The notes under the pieces are model-generated. The model made no database searches. It was given only the letters and a program-made list of their open reading frames with translations, and had not been told where the DNA came from. A stretch of DNA of 64,000 bases from an uncultured Roseobacter sp. (GTDB lineage Bacteria; Pseudomonadota; Alphaproteobacteria; Rhodobacterales; Rhodobacteraceae). Position 1 is the first letter of the stretch. Every line of letters begins with the position of its first letter. Both the position numbers and the translations under genes were made by a program. Of the stretch, positions 49,433 through 57,900 are shown one piece after another. The stretch covers positions 1 to 64,000 of the forward strand of contig NZ_CANLYL010000012.1 of the NCBI RefSeq assembly GCF_947495275.1, written 5' to 3'.

Positions 49433-49624
49433 AGGTAGTTACGGATTTTGAAGTGGGCATTGATACTTTGATTGTGAACGATCAGACATTGTCTGATATC
49501 GCAGTTGAAGATTTGCATGCTGACTTCACGCCTTCGGAAAATGGTACAGGTGATCTTGTAATTAGTTTCGGCGGCATTCATTCCGAGACACTAATTGGGC
49601 TTAGCGAAACAGATTTCTTTATCT
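49433..49624 (+). pseudogene. 3' fragment of an RTX-like secreted calcium-binding protein
   Basis: An open frame without an ATG runs to the TGA at 49624: DFEVGIDTLIVNDQTLSD, ENGTGDLVISFGG and a final TLIGLSETDFFI. The D-F-x-G-x-D-T-L start and the hydrophobic TLxGxxxxDF end are the pattern of the C-terminal part of hemolysin-type proteins, where the type I secretion signal lies. Its 5' part is missing at the IS-like ends. Confidence 0.6.
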
Positions 49625-49896
49625 GACCAAACGGCCTCGCGCATACCGTGAGCCCATAGCGTGGAACTGAAGCGCCATGTCGGTCTTAGACGGCATCGAT
49701 AATAGTTTTGTGGGTACCGTTCTGCCCATGTTCAAGACATGGCTTGACACTTGATCCGGATGCTTTCGCACCTCCAAGGTGGTTGATGGATTTGCTGAAA
49801 TCACGTGGGTAGACAAGGAAGCGATTGCGGTTAAAGCTGTGCTCTGACAAAACTCTGCCGTTGTCGTTCTAATGACCTGCGAAAGAACTCTTATCT
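49625..49896. other. Non-coding or decayed stretch
   Basis: No convincing gene. Short open pieces on the plus strand (for example FAEITWVDKEAIAVKAVL ending near 49,849) look protein-like but have no start and could be remnants. The last 60 bases probably hold the promoter of the methyltransferase gene. Confidence 0.4.
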
Positions 49897-50565
49897 ATGA
49901 TCCAAGAACCAGTGCACGGGGCGCCGCCAGATGATCGACACGCCTTCTGGAACCAATTCTATGCCAGCTCCGCAGGGTCGTGGCAGTTATCTTTGCCCTC
50001 ACAATTTGCGGCATTTGTGGCAAATGAGATCGACCGACAGGCACATGTTGTCGACATCGGATGCGGAAATGCCCGCGACAGTTTTTTCTTTGCACGCCAT
50101 GGATTTAAAGTGACCGGATTGGACGCGTCAGAGGCCGCAGTGGCGCTCGCGCGAAAACATGCGGAGATTCAGGGTGGTGGTGATGTCGAATTTTTCAGAA
50201 CAAACCTCCAAGATGATCAGGTGCAACGTGTGCTATCAAATCGGCGAGCAAAAGCGGTCTGTGTCTATGCCCGCTTCTTTTTGCACGCGATTACCGAGGA
50301 CGAAGAAGATGCGCTGATCGACGCCCTACACAATGGGTGCGAACCGGGAGACATTGTCGCGTTTGAATACCGAACGCTGGCAGATCAAGAGACGAGAAAA
50401 GTCGCCGCACCGCATTTTCGCCGTTACCTCACTTCGGAAGAGTTAGATAAAAAGATGGAACAGCGCCACTTCCTCAAGCGCTATGGGATCGAAGGTGTTG
50501 GGTTCGCTAAGTACAAGTCAGAAGACGCAGTTGTCGCTCGCACAATCTACGAAAGGCAAGAATGA
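49897..50565 (+). CDS. Class I SAM-dependent methyltransferase
   Basis: 222 residues. HVVDIGCGNARDSFFFARHG is motif I, GLDASEAAVALARK motif II and AVCVYARFFLHAI the post-IV region, so SAM binding looks intact. The layout (a lone Methyltransf domain with a helical tail) is that of small-molecule or glycan methyltransferases. Its stop overlaps the LicD-like gene by four bases; the two form an operon. Composition is lower in GC than the core genes, fitting acquisition. Confidence 0.85.
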   Translation: MIQEPVHGAPPDDRHAFWNQFYASSAGSWQLSLPSQFAAFVANEIDRQAHVVDIGCGNARDSFFFARHGFKVTGLDASEAAVALARKHAEIQGGGDVEFFRTNLQDDQVQRVLSNRRAKAVCVYARFFLHAITEDEEDALIDALHNGCEPGDIVAFEYRTLADQETRKVAAPHFRRYLTSEELDKKMEQRHFLKRYGIEGVGFAKYKSEDAVVARTIYERQE

Positions 50566-51482
50566 TAAAAGCGGAGGTTAGCAAGCAACTCGCAGCACTT
50601 CGAACTCACATCTTTGAGCATGCCGCTGCCCAAACTGCACTACCGCGCCCACGCAAAACGCGGCTGGCGGTGGAAGCGCTGGAAGATTCTGTTCGGCGTT
50701 TGGAAAACCCGGCGTTATTTGACGATTGGGAGGAAACCTACGTCCTGCTTTGCTGTCACCGACGGCTCAAACCCGCACGGACGCATGGCAGACTCAAACG
50801 GATGGAAGAACGTTATGTGAGCAAGGGCCAGAAGGATCGGTTCGTGGCGTTTTTTGAACGTGTCAAACAGACCCTGCACCCTGACTTTGTAACGCCGCAT
50901 GGCTACAACAAGACATTCGGGGAAATGGCCGCCGATGACATATTCTCGAGGCTTGATGATGCAATGGCACCTGTTCTTGAGCTGGGGAAACCAGTAATTC
51001 TATATGCTGGTGCGCTGTTGGGATATGTTCGTGAAGGTCGGCTGATCGACCATGATGATGACATCGATTTCGCGGTGCATCTGGGAGAGACCACACTCGA
51101 AGAAATACCTGAAAAATGGGCACTTTACCAAAGAAGCCTATTGGAAGGCGGCTGTCTGGACACCGGGTCATCGACTCGAGGCTCACCAATATTCAAGGTG
51201 GAAAACAGTCTGGGAATAGATATTGATTTGTTTCCTGCATGGGCAGAAAATGGACACTATAGTGTCTACCCTTACTCGCTCAACGCTTTGCCGGAGAACG
51301 CAATTTTTCCACTCAAGTCATTGAATAATGGGCGGATAATGCTGCCCCACGACGCACCAGCATTACTAGCCCAAAGTTATGGCGAAAACTGGCGAGTACC
51401 TGATCCTCTTTTTCATTTCGACTGGCCAACCGCACGCCGCAAATTTGCGCCCCTGCTTCAACGCGACTTCAGTGTGAAATGA
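50562..51482 (+). CDS. LicD-like (fukutin-related) nucleotidyl/phosphotransferase
   Basis: 306 residues. LYAGALLGYVREGRLIDHDD and DDIDFAVHL form the Gx(L)Gx(12)DxDxD nucleotidyltransferase motif of LicD/FKRP proteins, and a third acidic site is GIDIDLFPAW. These enzymes attach phosphocholine, phosphoglycerol or similar to surface glycans from a CDP-activated donor. About 110 N-terminal residues are Arg-rich and unassigned. Overlaps the preceding methyltransferase by four bases. Confidence 0.8.
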   Translation: MIKAEVSKQLAALRTHIFEHAAAQTALPRPRKTRLAVEALEDSVRRLENPALFDDWEETYVLLCCHRRLKPARTHGRLKRMEERYVSKGQKDRFVAFFERVKQTLHPDFVTPHGYNKTFGEMAADDIFSRLDDAMAPVLELGKPVILYAGALLGYVREGRLIDHDDDIDFAVHLGETTLEEIPEKWALYQRSLLEGGCLDTGSSTRGSPIFKVENSLGIDIDLFPAWAENGHYSVYPYSLNALPENAIFPLKSLNNGRIMLPHDAPALLAQSYGENWRVPDPLFHFDWPTARRKFAPLLQRDFSVK

Positions 51483-51558
51483 CAAATCCAGCCTTAGCTG
51501 TTCGATAGCCGCCATTCATAGGGAAAGGCGACAACACGGAGGCGAGCCTGTTGATTGT

Positions 51559-51846
51559 TCAATATTCGGAACTTTTTGCGTTGGCCGCGTAGCGCAAAAT
51601 GAAGTTGCCAGCGTGTTTGCAAAAAATGCCAGGATAGTCCAGAATTTCATTTGAATTGGGTCGCTTCTGCAACGTCGGACCCAAGCCCAACAGGTCATTG
51701 TTCTCGCACCTCACGTCCTCAAACCCGATCTGATCCTGTTCTAGATCATGGACGTGGTGAACACAGGGCCGATCAAACTGCGCATTCTTAACGGCGTCGG
51801 TTGTTGGCTTTGCGCATTTGGATTGTCTGATCTATTTCGCGCCGGT
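51559..51846 (-). pseudogene. Open frame without start, possible gene remnant
   Basis: Reading the minus strand, a frame that opens after a TAG near 51,847 runs about 95 codons to the TGA at 51559 with protein-like content (AQFDRPCVHHVHDLEQDQI, then FEDVRCENNDLLGLGPTLQK, then LDYPGIFCKHAGNFILRYAA). No ATG or ribosome site. It partly overlaps the 69-residue frame upstream in another phase, as if a frameshift split one gene. No family recognised. Confidence 0.3.
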
Positions 51847-51997
51847 TACACAACTCCATGTAAGCCGCCTTACGTCGTTCCGACTCTTCTTTGCGCAAAG
51901 CGTCTGCGGTTGCTGCGGGGCTGCCCGCTACCTGATGCCCTAAGATGTTCGTATAGTAAGGAGGCGTTGGGTACTGATCCAGGGTCTCACCTTTCAT
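51788..51997 (-). CDS. Hypothetical 69-residue protein downstream of the relaxase
   Basis: Starts 25 bases after the relaxase stop on the same strand; basic and helical at the end (RKEESERRKAAYMELCNRRE). No clear ribosome site and no family. It could be a real small mob gene or the 5' half of the decayed frame that continues downstream. Confidence 0.35.
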   Translation of the reverse strand: MKGETLDQYPTPPYYTNILGHQVAGSPAATADALRKEESERRKAAYMELCNRREIDQTIQMRKANNRRR

Positions 51998-52021
51998 GAT
52001 TGCAATCGGAAATTCGCATAT

Positions 52022-52927
52022 TTAACGCGCAAAGATCGGATGGTCTTGTGTGCGAACTGCTCGATTCGAGCGCAGCTCATCAAATCTGTCGCGATCTTTC
52101 GCCAGTTCAGCCTCCCATTTGGAGAGGGCAGGCTGCATCTGTTCAGCGATCCACATCTTCGTTTCATCAACGGAGCGGTACGTTTTCGAGTTGCCTAGCT
52201 TTTCACGGGCGTCTTTGGTTTTGACCCCCGCCCATTTTGGCACCGCATAGATCTCACCCTGGGCATCAAGGGCGACATGGCCGCGCCGATCCCCGCGCGC
52301 CAGAAAGTAGCCTTTCTCTTCCAGCGCGTGCGCAAAGGCAGCGGCATTGTCCGAGACCTGCCACGCTTCCTGAAACACCCGCTTGATTGCCCGCGCATCC
52401 TTTCCCGCCCGTTTCGCCTGTTGCCATTCCGAAAGATCGAAGTTGGTTGGATTGCGGTTTTCGCGGTCTTGCAGACCCTCTGGCAAGCGCCAGCCATGGT
52501 GCAAAAACAGATCCTTTGAAAGCTCGGTTAATCGGTTGTGGTAGAAGGGCAGATTGATCGCCTTCATCTCCTGCACGTCAATCCGTGACCAGACCGCATG
52601 AGCATGCCGCCGCCCGTTTTTCTCGTGAAAGACGATGGCGCGGGGCTGGCCGCTCAGCCCAAGACGTTTCTCAATATCTGCAACTGCCGCCTCGAATGCG
52701 GCGACGGGAACTTGTTCTGTTTCGGGCGGGCTGAGACTGAGGGAAAACAGAAACTGTTTGCACTGTGTGCCCTTGGCGATGGCATCGGTCTCCTGCATCG
52801 CGCCGCGCAGGGTCTCGGACGAAAACCCGCGCAACTCGTGCAGTTCGACATGATCATTTTCAATCATGTTTGACAGATGCGCCGCCAGTTTGAGACCGCC
52901 GCCGCGTTGGTTGCCATTCAGGATCAT
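52022..52927 (-). CDS. Relaxase / mobilization protein
   Basis: 301 residues. The metal-binding triad motif is visible as IVFHEKNGRRHAHAVWSRID (His-x-His), preceded by FLFSLSLSPPE; an N-terminal Tyr equivalent is not obvious, HLSNMIENDHVEL being the start region. The layout is that of MobA/VirD2-like relaxases, short at the C-terminus (no primase or helicase part). Its start overlaps the mobC stop by four bases. It nicks oriT; no oriT was recognised. Confidence 0.85.
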   Translation of the reverse strand: MILNGNQRGGGLKLAAHLSNMIENDHVELHELRGFSSETLRGAMQETDAIAKGTQCKQFLFSLSLSPPETEQVPVAAFEAAVADIEKRLGLSGQPRAIVFHEKNGRRHAHAVWSRIDVQEMKAINLPFYHNRLTELSKDLFLHHGWRLPEGLQDRENRNPTNFDLSEWQQAKRAGKDARAIKRVFQEAWQVSDNAAAFAHALEEKGYFLARGDRRGHVALDAQGEIYAVPKWAGVKTKDAREKLGNSKTYRSVDETKMWIAEQMQPALSKWEAELAKDRDRFDELRSNRAVRTQDHPIFAR

Positions 52928-53367
52928 GGGGATTCCACATCGTCATATCCCAGCGCGCGCATCACTTCCGCTTTCACAGCCAAGACGGCGGCGCAGGCGT
53001 TCAACAGCTCCTCTTCGGTTTCCGGCGTCACGGGCAGGGCACCTGATTTTGCGGCCTCTGCAAGTTCCCGAAAACTGCCCGCCACCTGCATGGCCCCGAG
53101 CATCCCGAGCACCTGAGCCAAGGCGACATGGTCCCGCACAGGCAACGCCCGCGCGGAGGGCTTTGGTTTCCCCTTCGCGTCAAATATCCGGCTCTTAATG
53201 TAGCGGCTCAACGACATGCCGCCAGCCGCCTGTTCTAAAGCCGCCCGTTCGGCTGCATTCAACCGCAATGACAGCGGCGCGGCGCGTTTGTTTTTGCGGA
53301 TCTTCGGCGTCGCTGCTGCGGCGTTGAAATCATCCGAGCTTTGGCGGGGTTTGGACGCGGGACTCAT
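52924..53367 (-). CDS. MobC-like mobilization accessory protein
   Basis: About 147 residues. PLSLRLNAAERAALEQAAGG with SLSRYIKSRIF is the ribbon-helix-helix of MobC-type relaxosome proteins that bind near oriT. The ATG at 53367 (MSPASKP) is preferred; its stop overlaps the relaxase start (ATGA), and its start overlaps the stop of a possible upstream small gene in the same way. Confidence 0.85.
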   Translation of the reverse strand: MSPASKPRQSSDDFNAAAATPKIRKNKRAAPLSLRLNAAERAALEQAAGGMSLSRYIKSRIFDAKGKPKPSARALPVRDHVALAQVLGMLGAMQVAGSFRELAEAAKSGALPVTPETEEELLNACAAVLAVKAEVMRALGYDDVESP

Positions 53368-53609
53368 GCGCCTGGCTCCGGCACATTTGAAGAGCAATTC
53401 GAACTGTCTGAGGTCAGGTCAGTTTGCCCGCCATTGTTGGCATCCGATGCCTCCGCAAGGATCGTCTCAATTCGACAAGAAGCTTCCGGATCGGCGGCCA
53501 ATAGTTCCGACCAACTCTCCAATTGCCCCAAAACTTCTGGCGCAGAAAACGGTTCTAGGTTATTCTTCTCCACTGCACCAGATTTTCCAATACCACTATT
53601 ACTTATCAA
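53364..53609 (-). CDS. Possible small gene in the mob operon
   Basis: 81 codons from a TTG, Ser/Asn/Glu-rich and probably disordered (CRIETILAEASDANNGGQ). Its TGA overlaps the mobC ATG. The four-base coupling is the only support; no family is recognised. Confidence 0.35.
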   Translation of the reverse strand: MISNSGIGKSGAVEKNNLEPFSAPEVLGQLESWSELLAADPEASCRIETILAEASDANNGGQTDLTSDSSNCSSNVPEPGA

Positions 53610-53869
53610 TAATTTATTGGATTTCGATTGAGTTTCAATCCACCTTTATTTCCACTATCATTCGATGGAATTTTAGCCTTCTGAGTTGCTTGGGTTCGGG
53701 CGTCGAGTTTCAGCTTGATTGGCGGATACTTTACATTCCGGCTTAGATTAGCAAAACACTGCTCCGTTCGGCCGGACAATTGGACAATACCTGACAAAAC
53801 CTCACCTCCAGAAATGCCCTGACTGCGAAAGTCGCTCAGGCCAAACTTGATGCAGAACGTCGCATTCAC
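53606..53869 (-). CDS. Possible small gene at the head of the mob operon
   Basis: 87 codons from an ATG at 53869, ending in a TGA that overlaps the next frame by four bases. The first half (CIKFGLSDFRSQGISGGEVL) could be structured; the second half is Lys/Asn-rich. No family recognised. The flanking 53,870-54,001 holds no other supported gene. Confidence 0.35.
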   Translation of the reverse strand: MNATFCIKFGLSDFRSQGISGGEVLSGIVQLSGRTEQCFANLSRNVKYPPIKLKLDARTQATQKAKIPSNDSGNKGGLKLNRNPINY

Positions 53870-54001
53870 CTTAAGAAGCGTTTGGCCCGGTCAAATTAGA
53901 TGTTTTTTGCAGCAGGCGTAATTGACCAAGGCCCGCTGTGAGTCCAAGTTGCTTCTTTTCTTCGTGGTAGCGTAAGTCTGCTTCGTAAAAGAGGGCGAGT
54001 A

Positions 54002-54802
54002 ATGAAGATCATGTGTTTGAACGGTTGGGGCGGCAAACTGCACGAAGAGCTTCTGCCTTACCTTGAGACTACAGCCCCCGAAATTCTGTGCCTTCAGGAG
54101 GTCGTGAATAGCCCCGAGACCGAGAAAGACTGGCTGACCTATCGCGACGGCGATCACATACTTCCGCAAAGGGCGAACTTCTTTCGGGATGTGCGGCGTG
54201 CATTACCAGAACACGTAGCAGTTTTTTGCCCGGCAGCGCAGGGTGTCCTATGGGACGAAGCGCGATCCGTCCCGTCACAATGGGGCCTCGCGACTTTCGT
54301 GCATCGTTCTTTGCCCATTGTCGGACAGGTCCAGGCTTTTGTGCACAAAGATTTCTCGCCGTCCGGATACGGAGAACATCCAAGGTCGCGCAGCGCTCAC
54401 GGCTTTCGTGTTTTTGACTATAACGCGAACCGACCCGTGAGCGTGACCCACATGCATGGACTGCGGGATCTGAATGGCAAGATGGACACGCCTGAACGTT
54501 TGGCACAGGCACAAAGGTTGCTGAATCTCTCACGCCAGGTGTCCGAACCGGATGACCTGAAGGTGATCTGTGGTGACTTCAATGTTGAGCCGGATAGTCA
54601 AACGCTCTCGATCCTTTCCCAAGTTGGCATGTTTGAGCTGGTGACCGGGCGAGGCTTCAACGGCACTCGAAACTCCCACTACAAAAAACCGAGGCGGTAC
54701 GCCGACTATATGCTCATCAATCGAGAGCAGGAGGTGAAGAGCTTCGATGTAATCTACAACCCCGAGGTCTCGGATCACTGCCCTCTGATATTGGAACTGT
54801 AG
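54002..54802 (+). CDS. Endonuclease/exonuclease/phosphatase-family protein
   Basis: 266 residues without a signal peptide. MKIMCLNGWGG (catalytic Asn), ILCLQEVV (metal Glu), THMHGL, VICGDFNVEPDS (catalytic Asp-Asn) and a final SDHCPLILEL are the EEP-fold markers. Two upstream stops and the GAGGGCGAGTA before the ATG support the start. Could be a phosphodiesterase, phosphatase or nuclease. Nothing in the neighbourhood fixes which. Confidence 0.85.
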   Translation: MKIMCLNGWGGKLHEELLPYLETTAPEILCLQEVVNSPETEKDWLTYRDGDHILPQRANFFRDVRRALPEHVAVFCPAAQGVLWDEARSVPSQWGLATFVHRSLPIVGQVQAFVHKDFSPSGYGEHPRSRSAHGFRVFDYNANRPVSVTHMHGLRDLNGKMDTPERLAQAQRLLNLSRQVSEPDDLKVICGDFNVEPDSQTLSILSQVGMFELVTGRGFNGTRNSHYKKPRRYADYMLINREQEVKSFDVIYNPEVSDHCPLILEL

Positions 54803-55047
54803 CCAAAGGCCAAAAGCCGACATTGGCCCGACCGCAGTGAATTCACATTGTCCGCGTTACCGGCGTCAACAATGGGCCCAAAGTGCGGGTGCTGCGGGAT
54901 AATTGATGTCGGTTTCCCACTCTCGAGGCACTTTGCAGGGGAGATTTTTACAACGCCTCTATAGCCACTACAATAATTTATGGTTCGCTACTTCTGTGCC
55001 GCAGAATGTAATGATTTTTCATCGAGATGGCTGAGCATTAATCCGAT

Positions 55048-55548
55048 TCATTCTCGTTTGCTCAACACGCGATAAACAGGTGGGTCGGTCGCCGTAACGT
55101 GTAGGTAGGGATGATCAGAGGGAACAATCATCTTCTGCATCCACTTGTCCTGAAACGATTTCTTGAGTTCGATGTTTCGGTCGAGTAAGCGATCAAGCAG
55201 CGCGGGAACCGTTATCTGTTCATCATCGGTAGATACAAACGCTCCTTCAAAATCTGCATTGTGCACATTATCAGCCCCTTTAAAATTCGCGCCCAACAAT
55301 ACCGCCGAACGAAAACTCGCATCCACGAGATTTGCCTCTTGAAAATTTGCGTTGTTAAGGACGGTGTAGTCAAATCTTGCCCTACCTTCAGATTGCCAAT
55401 CCGTCGATGTACAAGCATTAGAATGGGACGTCGCTATGGCCGCGCGCTTAGTTCTCGTAATGTCAACGCCTGGTGTTTCGCCTTCTGTCTCAGCTGTTCC
55501 ATCTATCAATGAGTTCGAGCCAGATCGCAGGTACATCACTGCTGCCAC
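55048..55548 (-). CDS. Pentapeptide-repeat protein
   Basis: About 166 residues from GTG (55548) or 162 from ATG (55536). About nine pentapeptide-like repeats of the form A(D/N)LxxA are seen between residues 58 and 106 (NNANFQEANLVDASFRSA, LLGANFKGAD, HNADFEGAF). The C-terminal part is charged and unassigned. A TAG lies a few codons upstream in frame, and the hydrophobic AAVMYL start suggests the N-terminus may be truncated from a membrane-anchored form. Confidence 0.65.
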   Translation of the reverse strand: MAAVMYLRSGSNSLIDGTAETEGETPGVDITRTKRAAIATSHSNACTSTDWQSEGRARFDYTVLNNANFQEANLVDASFRSAVLLGANFKGADNVHNADFEGAFVSTDDEQITVPALLDRLLDRNIELKKSFQDKWMQKMIVPSDHPYLHVTATDPPVYRVLSKRE

Positions 55549-55666
55549 AGCGGCCTAACCTTATGGCCACTGGCACTCGCACGTCCAGCACAGAGGCCAG
55601 CGGTTTCGAGGGGGCCAAACCTAAGTTTGGAGCACGCTGGATTTGGAAACCGCGTTCCTGGGGAAA

Positions 55667-56380
55667 TTAGAGAATTTCCAGTTCTCTGAGTTCCTCTTCA
55701 TAGACGTAGTCGAAGTGATCTTGATCCAAGCCAAACCGTTCTCTGAACTTTGCCAGCGCTTCTGCTGGTGGGGTATTGGATTGCAAACCGGGCGGGGAGT
55801 TCAGGACCTTTAAACAATCGTTCTCCGAAACATTGAGGACGTCTTGTAAAAAGTCAGGAAGGAAGTGGGTAAGTTCCTCTGAATTCCAAACGTATAGTTC
55901 GTTGCCGTCAAAGACTCCGGATAAAACCACATCTATCAGTGGGCGCCACGTCGCGGACATTGCGCGTTCGGAATTTGAGGCAACGTATTTTTGGTGGTGA
56001 AACAAGTAAGAAAGGTGGTCTGTCAGGAACAGGTGGAAACACACTTTGTGCTCAACAAAGATGTGTTGAAGTTGTTTGAGCTTGTAGGCCAGTTGCAATC
56101 CTTTGCCGATGCAATTCAAAGGAATACCGGGGAAGATCATCCGTGGTCTTGAAAGCAACAGATTGTGGCCGGCCATCTGTCTAGGAAATTGGGTGACCGG
56201 GATGGAGGCATTGTCTACCGCGTCGCGCAGTTCCCGGCGATAAATCTGTGCTGTGACATATCTTACATCAGTGTTTTGCGCGTTCAGTATATTCTGTGTG
56301 AAAAGGCTTTCGAAAAGGTCCTCGACAACGCTGTCAATGCCGAGGTGCACGTGCAGCTCACGACGGTCCGGTGGCATCAA
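55667..56380 (-). CDS. Sulfotransferase-like protein lacking the P-loop
   Basis: 237 residues. Three segments line up with the N-terminal domain of the neighbouring double sulfotransferase: HVHLGIDSVVEDLFESLF replaces the HxGxxRxGTTxxQ P-loop, NLLLSRPRMIFPG aligns with KLVISEENLLGT, and ATWRPLIDVVLSGVFDGNEL with RTWTDVIDDITAVFPKAK. The PAPS-binding Gly-Thr-Thr is gone, so it is probably not a sulfotransferase as such. Start MMPPDRREL overlaps the stop of the upstream gene (ATGA). Confidence 0.6.
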   Translation of the reverse strand: MMPPDRRELHVHLGIDSVVEDLFESLFTQNILNAQNTDVRYVTAQIYRRELRDAVDNASIPVTQFPRQMAGHNLLLSRPRMIFPGIPLNCIGKGLQLAYKLKQLQHIFVEHKVCFHLFLTDHLSYLFHHQKYVASNSERAMSATWRPLIDVVLSGVFDGNELYVWNSEELTHFLPDFLQDVLNVSENDCLKVLNSPPGLQSNTPPAEALAKFRERFGLDQDHFDYVYEEELRELEIL

Positions 56381-57900
56381 GACTGCCCCATTTGTTGAGC
56401 GGCCAGTTTGCAGGCGGCGAAAATTTCGAATTCGTTGGCCCAGAACCGCCTCAGACTTTCACTGGCGCGCTCACTGAAGCTGCAGGTTGGATTGGGGGCG
56501 TGGTTCCTGTCTGCCAATGATCCGGAAGCGGAAGAAAGGCCCAAAGCGCTCATGATCTTGTCGAGATTTGCGTCTATCTTTTCGGTCTCGCAACACATCA
56601 GGATGTTGTTCGCCTCCAGTTCATATCGAAGGGCGTCTGGAGAGTGAAGAAAGTGGGCATAATTATGCTTGAGATGAAATATGGATGACATGGCAAATCT
56701 GGCAGCGGACTTCAGGTGCTCGTCGTTCGCATAGAGGGCTTCGGCAAGCGCAACCGGTGTTTTGAAAAAAGAAAATGCGACGGCTTCTGCCGTGGTCCAG
56801 GTCACATCGTAAGTCGGGCGCCCCTGACGAAGGCGGGCATTAAATCCAGATATGAACCGGTCTTGCGGATCACGGAAGAAAAACACCAGTTTTCTCTTTC
56901 TTCCGAACTTTTTTATGGTGCTGATCAAGGTATCGCCGTGACTGCCCAGTGTTAGATTTTCAGGCGCATCCGACGCTGCCGCGGCGAGCGATTTCAAGAA
57001 GGTTCCCCCGGTTTTCCCTATATGCAAGAAAACCGTTTGATCTGCGGTTTTAGGGGCGTGCGAGGATGACCATGTTGCTTCAACGGAACGCTGAGGGATG
57101 GGGTTCTCCCGGCTTTCCAGAAGTGACGATCCGAGTTTTGCCCATAATTTTTCCAGGTCGGATTGATAGCTGGCATACATCATATCTCTTTGCTCAGTGG
57201 AGAAAATCTGCGTGTCCCATGTATCGCCCAACCGCGATAAAGCGTTAAAATCGCGTCTTTCCAATAAGATCGATACGATCTCATCTTCGGCGGGGCGCAT
57301 ATTCTGGGGGCGTCGGTTCAGCTTGGTTTCATTCCAATCCGGCCAACCGGATGCGATTTTCAGAAACCTTTTGGGATTATCCTTCAGGTGGTCGAATTCT
57401 CTCACGACAAGTTTGGCCTTTGGAAAAACCGCGGTGATATCGTCAATAACATCCGTCCATGTTCGCGACGCCTGACAAAGGGCGCCAAGTTTCGTTTTAC
57501 TCGGGAACGGCATGTCGCTTCTTGAAAGTGAAAACAGGATGGCCGAGGTCCAAAAGTCACCCAGTTCCCTGATGGACAACATGACGACATCCGGTTGGAA
57601 GATCGTGCTTAACCTTTCCAGATTACTTTTTGCATTTGGATAGAGCGTGCCTGTCTGAATGTTGTGTTCCATCGTGCCCAACAGGTTTTCTTCGCTGATG
57701 ACGAGTTTCCCTGTGGGCGAGGGGGATCGCCGTTCCAACGTCAGGGCGACGGCCTGTGGAATGGAGTTTGTTCGGCTTTCGGGCGGGCACAGAAATTCGA
57801 TCTCATTTGAGTTCAGGGTGCCGGTGTTCTCGTGCAGAAACCGCTGGAGCGAAGTTGTGCCCGTTCGGTGTGCGCCAATGTGCAGAATTGACCTAGCCAT
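56377..57900 (-). CDS. Protein with two sulfotransferase-type P-loop domains
   Basis: 507 residues. Domain 1 (about 1-260): P-loop LHIGAHRTGTTSLQ (7-16), LVISEEN, SIRELGDFWTSA. Domain 2 (about 288-507): P-loop LHIGKTGGTFLKS (293-299) and the 3'-phosphate loop FFRDPQDRFISGF (343-353), typical of PAPS-dependent transferases of carbohydrates. The ATG at 57900 (MARSILHIG) has a GGTGAG ribosome site. Domain 1 resembles the sulfotransferase-like HxGxHRTGTT family, domain 2 the HxxKTGGT family, so it is a fusion of two distinct branches. Overlaps the degenerate relative downstream by four bases. Confidence 0.82.
   Translation of the reverse strand: MARSILHIGAHRTGTTSLQRFLHENTGTLNSNEIEFLCPPESRTNSIPQAVALTLERRSPSPTGKLVISEENLLGTMEHNIQTGTLYPNAKSNLERLSTIFQPDVVMLSIRELGDFWTSAILFSLSRSDMPFPSKTKLGALCQASRTWTDVIDDITAVFPKAKLVVREFDHLKDNPKRFLKIASGWPDWNETKLNRRPQNMRPAEDEIVSILLERRDFNALSRLGDTWDTQIFSTEQRDMMYASYQSDLEKLWAKLGSSLLESRENPIPQRSVEATWSSSHAPKTADQTVFLHIGKTGGTFLKSLAAAASDAPENLTLGSHGDTLISTIKKFGRKRKLVFFFRDPQDRFISGFNARLRQGRPTYDVTWTTAEAVAFSFFKTPVALAEALYANDEHLKSAARFAMSSIFHLKHNYAHFLHSPDALRYELEANNILMCCETEKIDANLDKIMSALGLSSASGSLADRNHAPNPTCSFSERASESLRRFWANEFEIFAACKLAAQQMGQS

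Noticed and set aside
49619-49816. 65-codon minus-strand frame
   Set aside because: No ribosome site, no recognisable motif, lies in a decayed stretch.
53818-53899. Plus-strand frame ending KVAQAKLDAERRIHLKKRLA
   Set aside because: Looks protein-like, but only about 30 codons, no start, and overlaps a candidate mob gene on the other strand; could be the tail of a lost gene, not enough to call.
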